From NCBI GenBank assembly GCA_023212695.1, contig JALCCG010000011.1:1-64000 (forward strand): a stretch of DNA of 64,000 bases. The letters run 5' to 3'. Origin of the DNA: Sporisorium sorghi. Taxonomy: Eukaryota; Basidiomycota; Ustilaginomycetes; Ustilaginales; Ustilaginaceae. Below the pieces are notes generated by a model. It had not been told where the DNA came from. It did not search any database and saw only the letters and a program-made list of their open reading frames with translations. Positions 8,802 to 18,746 of this stretch are shown in pieces (the stretch's first letter is position 1; every line of letters starts with the position of its first letter). The position numbers were made by a program, and so were the translations under genes.

Positions 8802-10616
8802 ATGGCCCATCGTCATCCCGTCTCCGACCAAGTTGATCCCTTCGACTTTGACTCGAGCAGCCCAGAAAAGCCGACGCCACCGTCCTACGTCGCCACACGT
8901 CCCAATCCATACACCATCAAGTCGCAGAACACCCAGTACCATCCTTCTCTCCGCACCACCATCGCTCCTTCTTTTCCGCTGGATCCTCGTCTCGCCGCCG
9001 AGATCGAGTCCACCATTCCCGCTGCCACTCAGCACGCTTCGATCGAGAGCCTCTACAGCTCCTTGGAGGTCGTCAGCAGCCCACCGCGATGCCCCTCCAA
9101 GCCAACGCGACCCTCATCCGCAGCCAAATTTCCTGAGCCCACCATGGTCAAGCCTAAACATTTTCCCAAGCAAGCTTTGTTTACGAGCGTCGAGCTCGTC
9201 ACCGGCCTCCCTAAGCGTAGGAGCTGCGTCCCGACTGCAGACGCAGGTGCCACGAAACGACAGAAAAGTCGGGTCGAGCCTGGAAAGCACAAAGCTTCTT
9301 CACGATCCCGCTCGCAGCCGTATCCGGGTGCTCCAGGGCGATCACGCTCGCCAAAGTCGGCTCTGCGCCAGCCGCCGAAGAAGAAATTCATCGTGCCCGC
9401 CATCATCATCAGCGAACCCACACCCGAGCCTGAACCTTCTATCGATCTCGTCTTGGAAAAAGAAATCAGCGAGCCCAAAATCAAGAACAACAGCACGCCA
9501 CTGTACGCCAACAGCCTCTTCTCCGATCTTCGAGCCGACATGCGCAAGGTCGAAAAGGGCATCGACGACATCCTCAGCAAATACTTGGATCCTCGAAAAT
9601 CCGCACACTCGGTCGGCGTCGAGCTGCTCCGGTACCTTGCTTCGTCGATGTGCAAGCTCTACTGTGCGGTCGAGCAGCCACACTCCAAGCTGGGTCAGCT
9701 CACGCTCCGCGCCATCTGCAGTCACGTGTTCAAGCACACCGTGACCGGCTTTGTTTCCCTGCTCGACGATGCGCTTATTCCCTATGCGGCCGCATCCGGC
9801 CTGGCGCTCGTCTGCGTCATGCTTTTGCAAGACTTTGACAAGGCAACCGACTGGTGCAGTCGTGTCTTCAATGGTCCCACTCAAGCACAGCAAAACCTCA
9901 GACACGGCGATCTCTTCCTCAACGTGCTCGGTGCGGAGCTCGATCTCATCCTCGAACGTGGTCTCGCCATGACGAACATCCACAACCGGCTGACTTCCCA
10001 GACCAAAGGGTCTGCCTTCGCGCATTTCCTTCGAATGAAGGGGCTTGACAAGCTAGTCATGTTCGCTCGCCCAGGAAGCAGCGAGTGGCTGCAAAAGATT
10101 GAACTGCGCAAGGAGTTTGCTCACGAAGGCGACAGGGACGACGAGTTTACCACAACGTCTGTGGTCCGGTTCATCGGTCAGCTGGCGAGCCACCACGTCG
10201 TCAGCGCCCAAGTGCTTGGCAGATGGCTGGATCGCTTCCTCGTCAACACGGCTTGTCTTGGCATCCCTTCCATGTGGGAGATCGAATGTGCCTGTGCGCT
10301 CCTTATCTCCGTGGGAGCGACTTTGGACTGCAACCTAAAGGCGCGTATCGCCGGTCTGGCTGCGATCGACTCGCCAGCCTCATCGAGCACCGGCACGGAG
10401 GGAGAGCACACTAGCTTCGAAGCCCAAGCTGTGAACAGAGAAGGGCTCGACGTCCTCAACAAAGCGATGGACCGAGTCGATGATTTGATCGCGGAGGAGC
10501 AGATCAGCGGACATGCACTCGGATGGCTCATCAAAATGCGCAACCTGCGCGAGCGAGGCTGGGGAAGCCGGGCGGACGACCTCGACTCGCACGACGATTG
10601 CTACAGCAGCAGCTGA
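8802..10616 (+). CDS. divergent MIF4G-domain (eIF4G-like) protein
   Basis: Single-exon, 604 residues from the ATG in a good context (GTCACCATGG). Residues 1-240 are disordered, Ser/Pro/Arg-rich and basic (SRSRSQP..., PPKKK). From ~245 to the C terminus the protein is helical and follows the order of a MIF4G HEAT domain: a first helical repeat block, then VVRFIGQL (about 455), WEIECACALLISVGATLD (about 500), LNKAMDRVDDLIAEEQIS (about 552) and LIKMRNLRERGWGSRADD (about 575-592). These match in order the eIF4G pattern of FIGEL, LCxLLxTIGKxLD, a xxRMDxYFxxM-type helix and DLRxxxWxxRRAD. MIF4G domains bind eIF4A-type helicases and RNA. The match is motif-level and remote. The family is lineage-divergent and lacks an obvious eIF4E-binding motif, so a role in translation is inference. 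Confidence 0.7.
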   Translation: MAHRHPVSDQVDPFDFDSSSPEKPTPPSYVATRPNPYTIKSQNTQYHPSLRTTIAPSFPLDPRLAAEIESTIPAATQHASIESLYSSLEVVSSPPRCPSKPTRPSSAAKFPEPTMVKPKHFPKQALFTSVELVTGLPKRRSCVPTADAGATKRQKSRVEPGKHKASSRSRSQPYPGAPGRSRSPKSALRQPPKKKFIVPAIIISEPTPEPEPSIDLVLEKEISEPKIKNNSTPLYANSLFSDLRADMRKVEKGIDDILSKYLDPRKSAHSVGVELLRYLASSMCKLYCAVEQPHSKLGQLTLRAICSHVFKHTVTGFVSLLDDALIPYAAASGLALVCVMLLQDFDKATDWCSRVFNGPTQAQQNLRHGDLFLNVLGAELDLILERGLAMTNIHNRLTSQTKGSAFAHFLRMKGLDKLVMFARPGSSEWLQKIELRKEFAHEGDRDDEFTTTSVVRFIGQLASHHVVSAQVLGRWLDRFLVNTACLGIPSMWEIECACALLISVGATLDCNLKARIAGLAAIDSPASSSTGTEGEHTSFEAQAVNREGLDVLNKAMDRVDDLIAEEQISGHALGWLIKMRNLRERGWGSRADDLDSHDDCYSSS

Positions 10617-11061
10617 AGTCGGCTGGCGACGCCTGTCTCTATCGTGTACAACAGCTTTCTTCCCCGTGTCTCCATACGTCTCCATGAATCAATGTTTTGT
10701 TTGCTTGTAGTATCTAGCTCTGCAGAATGATCCCGCGTGCGAGGCTTGAGGCGGGAGTGGCGGTTGAGGAATGTAGACGGCAGATCGAGATGCTTTGCTG
10801 CAGATCTGCTGATTTTTTATTTTATTTTTCTTCAAAATTGTCAGCTCCAAGTATCTAACAATTGTGAAAAAAATTTAATAATTTGAGCCCGGCTCTGTCT
10901 TGTCTCGGCTCCGAAACTTTTGAGAAGCTTTTGATTTTTTCGAGCCTCGAGCTTTGGCCGCAACTCAATGCTTTCTTCCTCACCATCAACCACTCTCATC
11001 CTGACACCCGCTTCGCTTCACGGATCACGGTCAAACACACGCACACTCTTCCTCAACAGCC
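10617..11061. other. promoter region of the bS21m gene
   Basis: 445 bp with no gene. An A/T-rich island (10805-10885) contains AAAATT at 10834-10839 and a GAAAAAAATTT stretch near 10866, in contrast to the GC-rich surroundings. Such AATTTT-type elements are known in promoters of mitochondrial ribosomal protein genes in several fungi; function here is not shown. Confidence 0.4.
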
Positions 11062-11682
11062 ATGTCGCTGCTACGAACCGCAGTAGCGCGCCCGCTGCGC
11101 ACGGCTGTCTCATCGGCGCCCACTCTGCGAACCGCTGTTGCCGGACCATCTTCGTCTCCGGCCTCGATCGACGTTGGCATGCTGTGCCGCACCTTCGCAT
11201 CCACCTCACTGCGCACCGCTGCTGACAACAAATCATCGTCATCAAAATCGACAAGCGCATCGGCAGCGTCGACGTACACGGCCATCCTGGACTCGCTACA
11301 AGACTCGCTCGACCAATCCACGCGACCGGGGTCTGGGTCTCGGCTGTCGCGCCCCTCGGACGGGCGACGCGGCTACGTCGAGGACCTCGAGGCGGACTGG
11401 GCGGCGCGCGCGGTGTACGGCGAGCCCAGCTGGCCCGCTACGCCGTTCAGCGGGCGCAGCATCCGCGTCACGCCCCAAGCGGACCCGGCGCGCGCCTATG
11501 CGCAGCTCTCGGTGCTGTTGCGCAGGAACAACGTCAGGCAGGAGCTCAGGCTGCAGCAGAGGTACGAAAAGCCGAATGAGGAGAGGAGGAGGAAGAAGAG
11601 CGAGAGGCACAGGAGGAGGTTCGCCGACATGGTGCGCAGGAAGGTGCAGCTCGTCATGGCGATCAAGGCGCGCGGTGCGTGA
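11062..11682 (+). CDS. MRP21: mitochondrial small-subunit ribosomal protein bS21m
   Basis: Single exon, 206 residues. The N terminus is rich in Arg, Ala and Ser with almost no acidic residues (MSLLRTAVARPLRTAVSSAP), a typical mitochondrial presequence. A Ser-rich linker leads to ~residue 95. The C-terminal ~60 residues carry the bS21 signature: LSVLLRRNNVRQELRLQQRY followed by a very basic helix with KKSERHRRRFADMVRRK. bS21 binds the 3' domain of small-subunit rRNA. The domain order (presequence, linker, C-terminal S21) matches fungal Mrp21. Two other mitoribosomal proteins (uL15m, mS38) are encoded elsewhere in the window. Confidence 0.88.
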   Translation: MSLLRTAVARPLRTAVSSAPTLRTAVAGPSSSPASIDVGMLCRTFASTSLRTAADNKSSSSKSTSASAASTYTAILDSLQDSLDQSTRPGSGSRLSRPSDGRRGYVEDLEADWAARAVYGEPSWPATPFSGRSIRVTPQADPARAYAQLSVLLRRNNVRQELRLQQRYEKPNEERRRKKSERHRRRFADMVRRKVQLVMAIKARGA

Positions 11683-12952
11683 GGCCATGCGGCCGGGTCA
11701 GTCCTTCTTTCGCACGATGCAGAGCAAGCATAACTGGCCGGGTCCTCTCGTCGACACTTCATTCCATCACATGTCCAGCACACACAAAAAAAAAAAAAAA
11801 AAAAAAGCTCAACGTGGGTTGTACAACACCCCACCTTTGTCTGCACGGTCGTGGGCGCATGACCGCGCACAAAGCTTTGCACTCATTCCTCAAACCACCA
11901 ACCGCTTTCCTCAAGGCCTCACAACATCGCCAGTCCCTTCTCCCGCTTTCCGAACTCTGTAGATGACGACATGTTGTTATCTCTCACACCTTTTATGTAC
12001 TTGTATCGTCGCCCACCCAAGAGCCAAAATTTCATTATACTGCAGCCGTTTGCGTGCTCGACCCCTCGGCCGTTGATAACGCTCTCCTGCACCTGCGTGC
12101 ACGTTGTCGATCGAGCGCCATCGATTGCGTGTGTCTCGACGTTGTCTGCAGGTGAGCAGGCAAGGGGGTTGGGTTCATCTCGGTGCGTTTTGCCCGCCGT
12201 TGAGCGTGTGAGTGTGCGCACGTGTAGGGTCAGTCGATGTGTCAGCCATTGTGTGTGTGTGCATGCTTTGCCTCATGTTCATTTGCAGCGCCGAGTCGCC
12301 CGAGATGGGTGGAGCGGTCGCGAACTAGGCCGACACTCTACACAGCATGGAGAGCAGGGAATGAACCTGCGTTCGAGCGACGAGCGGCGAGGAGGCCGAA
12401 GTAGCGTCGGCGCAAAAAAAAAAAAAAAATCAAAAAATCCCATTTGGCCGGAGCGGACGGTCGAGCGTCGACTGACCTTGAGACACTCACACGGTATATG
12501 AAGCCATTGAAAGAGCCAGGCAGCCGCCCAAGCCGCCGCCCCCAAGTGGGGCCGAGGAGTGCGCGAGTATCACACCAAGGAGCGTTCATTTCGGCGAACA
12601 GTGTATCGCAGCCGACGCTTGGTCTTGTGGGCGAATTCGAGCCTTGACGCAGTTGAGGAAAATGGGCTACGAGCGTGTCGCCTCTCGATCGGTCATACGT
12701 TCTGACTGTACCGCAAGTCGGCGTACCGTCTCCGAATCGACGTCGGGTATCTGGGGAAAGCGACCGAAACGACTTGTGTGCTCGACATCGATGATGCACA
12801 GCGCGCAAGGGGGGGGCGATTGCGGACTGTTTTTTTCGACTTGCTGTTCGGCGGGTGCGGTGTTATAAGTAGCTGCGTCATCGAACCGCGCTCAGCGATC
12901 CGTAGCTTCTCCTTTCAACACTGCTGCTGATGCAGGCACACACGAAAACCCA
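11683..12952. other. 1.3-kb intergenic region
   Basis: No supported gene. Contains a 21-nt A run (11786-11806), a 16-nt A run (12414-12429) and GT-rich patches near 12200-12260. ORFs of up to 176 codons on the plus strand are low-complexity and cross these tracts, so I do not call them. The last ~100 bp form the promoter of the membrane-protein gene. Confidence 0.45.
12864..12869 (+). promoter_or_regulatory. TATA-like element
   Basis: TATAAG in GTGTTATAAGTAG lies 84-89 bp upstream of the ATG at 12953 of the multi-pass membrane protein gene. Positional evidence only. Confidence 0.45.
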
Positions 12953-14092
12953 ATGTCTCAAGCACCACAGCAGCAGACCATCCCGCTCATCGACACGCAT
13001 CTCACCGCGGTCCTGTCTGGCGTCGTCGTCTGCGGTACGTTTCCCCCCAACCCCTCTAGCTAACGGTCGATCTGACGCTGACCTTGTCTGTTTTCTGTTA
13101 TGCTTGTAGAAATTCTATCATTCATATCGTTCGACATCCGGCTCGTTACGGCGATGATCAGCAAGCGGCAGGTGCGGCCTATGCCTCTCGCGTACCTGTT
13201 GGCGCGCTATTCGATGGCGATTGGGATCCTGACGCTGGCGTGGCTGACGATCCCGACGCTCTCGCCGCGCCCGGAGAACGAGACGCAGGTGCATTGGTTG
13301 GGTGCCATTGCGCTGCCTGCGATCTTTACGTCCACGTCTGCGGTGCTTGGGTACCGCGCGCTGATCTTGCACTTTGAGCGACCTGCCCTGGTCGCGCGTG
13401 CAATCCACATATTGCTACTACTCGAGCTCGCGGGCGGTATAACAGTGACAACGCTGGCGGTGAGCGACCCAGGCGACCCGGCGCAGCGCTTCGGCAGCGT
13501 CGCCGTGTACGTCTCGCCCGCCTTCCTCTGCGCTCCCCTGGTGATCGCCATGCTCATCGACGCCGTGTTCACGCTGATCGTCGTCGTCCCGATAGTGAGG
13601 CGAGGCGAGCGCCCGAGGAAAGGCGAGGTCGTGCACATGCTCCTCTCCGACGCCTCGTTTTTCGGCATCTTCAGCATAGTGGTGAAAGCCATCGCCATCG
13701 GGTTCACTCTCAGGTTCTCGGCGAGGGACACGAACCCGTACCTGCCGGTAAGGGTCGAGTGCGTCGCGAGCACCATCTTCGCTTGCCGCATCTTCCGCGG
13801 GCAAGAGAGCTTCCTCAGGTGCCAGAGGGAGCGCAAGGCGCATCCGAGCCTGAGGCCGATTGAGCTGGATGATATGCTGCCGGGGAGGGACAGGGCGGAT
13901 AAGGCGGTGCTCGATGTGGAGAGCGGGTTGGGGGCGCAAGGCGGCGGAGGGGGAGCGCGGGAGGAGGTGGAGAGAGCAAGAGACTCGGTGGGCAAGGAGA
14001 CGGGCAAGCCGACGTGGACGCTAACCGATTGTTGTTTGGAGGCGAATACCACGGGTGGATCGTATGAGGCGAGGAGGGGCGAGGGGTTGTAA
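12953..14092 (+). CDS. multi-pass membrane protein, possibly 7-TM (DUF6533-like layout)
   Basis: Two exons: 12953-13034 and 13110-14092, separated by a 75-nt intron with donor GTACGT and acceptor TTGTAG. The splice restores a continuous frame (VVVC|EILSFISFDI), giving 354 residues. I see about seven hydrophobic segments, for example HLTAVLSGVVVCEILSF, YSMAIGILTLAWLTI, WLGAIALPAIFTSTSAVLGY, IHILLLLELAGGITVTTLA, PAFLCAPLVIAMLIDAVFTL and ASFFGIFSIVVKAIAIGF. The soluble C-terminal tail (about 275-354) is charged and Gly-rich. The DIRL...LARYSMAIGI pattern after TM1 resembles basidiomycete DUF6533-type receptors-like proteins, but the match is weak. Function unknown. Confidence 0.7.
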
Positions 14093-14666
14093 TGCCCGCC
14101 GCAGCAATGACGGGGCCGCAGTGGCCAGGACAAGCTCAACCATCAACGATCTCAGTCACATCAAGTCGACAGCCATCGAATCGCCCATGGCAACGAGCAA
14201 CGCTCGCACCGCTCAGCACACAGACGACGGGAAGCGGCAAGGAGATTAGTCTCGCACAAGACGCAGGCCACAAGAGGCGGCACCACGATCAGAGACTCAA
14301 CAGCGCACCACAAGATGCAAACGACGGGAGGCTGCACCGCGATCAAGGTCTCTGCAGAAGAGGCGACTATACGATGGGATACTCCACAGCGCCGAATAGG
14401 AAACACACGCATGACGATGGTCCAGCAGAGAGATCTTGGACTCACACAAGATCGGGCATTCGATCGGCGCAAGATTCCGCCAGGCAAGGCACAACGAGCG
14501 ATGACACCGCTCATCGTCGTATGCAGAACGTGTCGTAGACAAGAGGGCAGGAGTGGCGGAGGAGCAGCTACGCGACGCGTTTGACAGCAACACAACACAA
14601 CAACAAGCCTCTCTCGGCGTGACTGGCTACAATGAACTTTCGGTCTGCCTTTTGGCCAGCACAGCA

Positions 14667-14697
<31 letters not shown>

Positions 14698-14868
14698 GGC
14701 GACCTTGCCGGTTATGAGCCATGGATCGCCTCTGCTCACGGTGTCTCGTTGGCGTTCCTGTTCGTCGTCGATCTTGGCGAGCAGTTGAGATTCATGCGAT
14801 GCGATCAGCGAGTGAGAAGGAGGGAGAGGGTCGACGATTGATAAAAATCGGCATCTCGGCACGGCCAC

Positions 14869-14901
<33 letters not shown>

Positions 14902-16985
14902 CCTCCTTGGGGGATTTCTGAGGATCATGCGAGCTTGGTGTCCCTGAGGAAAGTTTCATGCCTTTTCAGCAGCGATGTCGTGAGCTGCCCCTCTTTCGCA
15001 GGAGAACACCGAGGGAGAGAGAGTTGTGTCCGAACCGGCGGCTCAGAAGCGAACCCAGCGCCCGGCGACAGCGCGGAGAAGGCGTTTGATTGGCGTGGCA
15101 CAGCGTGGCAGACATGCCCTCCAATCCACCCTGAACCCTTGCAAGGCTGTACTCGGCGACCCGCCCTGTACCGCTTGACGTAAAAAGCCAAATTGACGCT
15201 CGCTCCTGTCGCTCGGGGTGTGTTTCATGCGTTGCACACACAACGTCAGCGTGGCAGCCCCGTCGAGCTTAGCGCCAGCGCCCCCCCCTTGAGGTAAACT
15301 ACTGTAGTGTAGCCGGGCATTGCCTGTTTCTGCTTTGGCACATCCAGCCTCGGCAGCCGCTTCGGTCTTGGCTTGGAGAGCGACCTGAGCACGCGAGTGC
15401 CGAAGCAAGGGCTGCTGCGTAAGGTATGGCTGTGCAAGTCCGACGACATCAGATATACGATCCAATCGCACAAGCATCGTTGTCAATGAGATGTCATCGA
15501 AGAGAAAGAGACGCAAGCGATCGAAACGGTGCTGTTCAGGATGTCTTGTAGAAACGTTCAAAGGATGTTCTCTGGATCATTTCGAGTTCCGACACGCTCG
15601 ACAGAGACCGCTGTGCGGTGTGCACCGAGAAGACCGTCGCTTGTAAGCAGTGCAAAGGTCGGAGACCGGGCTTTGATCAAGCTAAGCAAGAGGTCAGGGC
15701 GCTCGATTCATCAGAAAGAGGGAGAACCAATGAGCAGTGAGCACTGACTGGGATTTTGGGTGAGGAGAAGGCTCGCTTAGAAAAAAGTGCTTTTTTTTTT
15801 TTTTTTTTTTTTTTTCAGGGTCGCGCGGAGTTGATCGTCGGAAATGCGAGGTCGGGAATTGCAGCTAGAGCCTTAGCCTTGCATTGCATTGCATCGTCTT
15901 GGGCCGCACAATGGCAAAGCAAAGCAAATCCCAGGAGATCCAGTCATCACTTGTTCGACCTGCCATAGAGTTGGCTGTGACGAGCTGACCCTGTTGAACA
16001 GTGAGGGTTGAGGGTTGTTGCTGTTCATTGTCATGTCTCAAACAGTCTTATTTTTCGGTTTGCGCTGTTCATGCTGTCGTCTGACCGACTTGCTTCTCAG
16101 ATGTTGTAAGCGAATTGTGCGCTTGAGGTTTGCTTGCTTCATGCGCCATCTCCGAATGGCCCGACACCGTTCAAGAGCCAAGAGCCAAGAGCGAAAAAGA
16201 GGACGCAAAATATCGTCGGCGTTGACGTCCGAAATCTCTCGCTGAAACGGCTTTGGTGGAGGAAGAGTGAGTTTTTCCGTTCGGCTCATAAGCCGAACTC
16301 TTTTTGCAGAAGCAGTCATCGACTCGCTCTTGATGTCACTTGGCCTTTCACACACACACTCGCACGCGCGCGTACAGACGATGACAGCAGCAACCGCAGC
16401 AGCCGCAGCAATAGGATCGTCATCTCAAAACGAAACAATGGAACAACATAGGAGCCACGCAAAGGCTGTCCGATTGGAACGAGCTGTGCGGACGTGGAAT
16501 CGGAGTGGTTGGCTTCGCATTGTGATGAGAGGAACGCGCGCGCACGTCGCCCTGAAGAGGATCTCCTTCTCGCGTGTGCCCGAGTTTTAGTGAGTTTAGG
16601 CGTTTCAAAGCGTGCATGGCGAGCTACAGGCTCTTGGTCGGGCATCTGATAGCATTCTGCATCCTCGCTTGCACCAAGAACCGAGTCAGAACCGGGACCT
16701 CCGTCGACCGAAGCAGCAGCAAGCAGCAATCCAGATCCCTCTATCGCTCCCCATCAACTCGATCTCACAACAGCCAAGCCACTGTCTTCGGGATGCGTCT
16801 CCGATGATGACAACAATGGAAGATAAGAGTGAGAGTGAGAGTGATGGGAGAGAGAGTTTTGCACAGCGTTGTGTTGCGCTTCGGAGCGGACTCCGCCTCT
16901 GAACCGCCTTTCAGTTTTTCTTTGGACTTCTGTCGAATTTCTTGAATTTCTTGAATTTCCTTTCTCCGCAATCAAAGTGCCTGAA

Positions 16986-17007
16986 CGCAGCATCTGCAGC
17001 AGCATCT

Positions 17008-17039
<32 letters not shown>

Positions 17040-17040
17040 T
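16986..17040 (+). repeat. CAG/GCAGCA trinucleotide microsatellite
   Basis: GCATCTGCAGCAGC steps followed by about ten uninterrupted CAG units, outside any called gene but in the upstream region of the poly-Gln-containing Zn2Cys6 factor. Confidence 0.8.
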
Positions 17041-17220
17041 CTGTCTCTCTTTTCCTGGGTCGCGGTGCCTTGACGTGCGGACCTGGATGGGTTTAGCGGA
17101 GGCTGGGCTGAGATGGCTCAGCTTTTTCGCTCTCTCTCTCTCTCTGGCTCTGGCATTCCAGGCACTCAGTGATGCAGATGCACTGCATGGAGCTTCAACT
17201 CGCAGCATCCCTCATTCTGC

Positions 17221-17255
17221 TTGTTGCTTGTTGCTTGTTGCTTGTTGCTTGTGCT
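17221..17255 (+). repeat. heptamer tandem repeat TTGTTGC
   Basis: About four and a half near-perfect copies of TTGTTGC/TTGCTTG phase-shifted units in tandem, followed by irregular TGCTGC. Likely a slippage-prone minisatellite. Confidence 0.75.
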
Positions 17256-17958
17256 GCTTTGCTGCTGCTTCTACTGGTGCACGAGCTAGTCGTCGGTGCT
17301 CCCTCCATCCGGTTTGTGTGTGGCCTTTGCCCCTTCTCCCTTCTAGCCAAGCCAAGCAGCGTTGATCGAAGCAGCTCATCGTAACGCATCTTCCTTGTCT
17401 CCCCTCTCCTCACCATCCTACCTTCTTCCCTTATACTCACCACCATCATCATCCTCACCATCCTTCATTTCGATAAGACCATTTCACTCCAACCTCTCGT
17501 AATCGCTGCACCAAAAACCTTGCGGCTATTTTCCACGCCGACCGATACGAGAGCGTGCTCCGCAACCAACGCCCCTCTCCTCGTAATCGTTCATTTCATC
17601 TCCTCTTCGCCTGACTCTCACGCTCCGTGACAACCTCGCCACCCTTGTGCACCGCGCCTAGACGGGTCTCTGTGCAAGCCACTCGCCGTGTGTGGAACGG
17701 CAACTCATTTTTCCACTCGGGCGGGACTGCATTGCCAGGTCCATGGAACCTCCCACCCTTTCCGCCGGCTCAACAACAACACTCGCTAAAAGCCCCTTTC
17801 CTTTCATCTCTGCCCAGGCTTCGTCCTCAAACCCAAGCTTGGCAATGCTCACCCCGTAAACACTTGCTTCTGCTCCCGAGCCATTCGCTCTTGGCGCTCG
17901 ACATCTGACTTCAATCCGTCCTCACCACAAACCTCCCACTTCGACACGACGTTCCACC

Positions 17959-18702
17959 ATGACCGACCATCTTGCTCGAAACCCTTCGATGGACGCTGCC
18001 GCAGCGACCCAGACGCCCTCCAGCTCCACCGGCACCCCCAACAGCCGAGGTACCAAGCGAAAGGATTCCGATCTGGAGCCTGCCGCCCTCAAGACCGAGT
18101 TCAGCCCCGGTCATCCTGCCAACATCGCCCACGACAGCCCCGGCACCTATGCCAGCGACACGGCCAACGGCAAGGAGCCAACTGCCACCGGCTTGTCCAC
18201 TCCAGGCTCTGCCGAGAAGCCCTCGGGCAAGCGTATCAAGACCGCACGCGCATGCGACTCGTGTCGTCGCAAAAAGATCCGCTGCGACGTTATCGACGAC
18301 GGCGGTCCGCCCTTGGGCTCGCTCAACAACGGCAACGGCGGCCTCGTCTGCGCTCATTGCAGGCAGTACGGCTTCGAGTGCACCTTCTTCCTCCCCATCA
18401 CAGAAACGCGCTTCAAGAAAAAGTACCAGCGAGAGGCAGAAGAGGCCGCCGCTGCTGCAGCCGCCGTCGCCGCCGCTTCGGGCGCCAGCAGCTTGGCGGC
18501 TAGCCAAGTCGGTATGCGCGCTGGCGGCTATGCTGTCGCTCACCCTGCCTATCCTGGCATGATGGTCACGCAGCCGTACATGGGTGCCCTGCACAACCCA
18601 GCAGGCTTCCATGCTATGCAAAACAACCTCGCTCAGCAAGGTTGGAGTGGCCGTGTCATGTCGCAGCATGCGCACCCCTCGCACCTACCTCGCGTCATGG
18701 CT

Positions 18703-18746
<44 letters not shown>

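Larger units (their letters stand above)
14093..17958. other. 3.9-kb gene-free region upstream of the Zn2Cys6 factor
   Basis: No ORF here shows domain character; the longest ones are low-complexity or cross homopolymers. It holds degenerate repeats (about 14270-14430), T runs at 14669-14697, 14870-14901 and 15791-15815, a CAG run near 17008-17038, a heptameric TTGTTGC tandem (17221-17255) and a CT-rich run near 17131-17147. The last ~600 bp are pyrimidine-rich, like a long promoter or 5' leader of the downstream regulator. No tRNA-like A/B box pair was seen. Confidence 0.45.

Noticed and set aside
14161..14928. 255-codon minus-strand ORF crossing two poly-T tracts
   Set aside because: It translates both homopolymers as poly-Lys and has no other structure; chance frame.
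15043..15561. 172-codon ORF on the minus strand
   Set aside because: Mixed low-complexity sequence without recognisable features; insufficient evidence.
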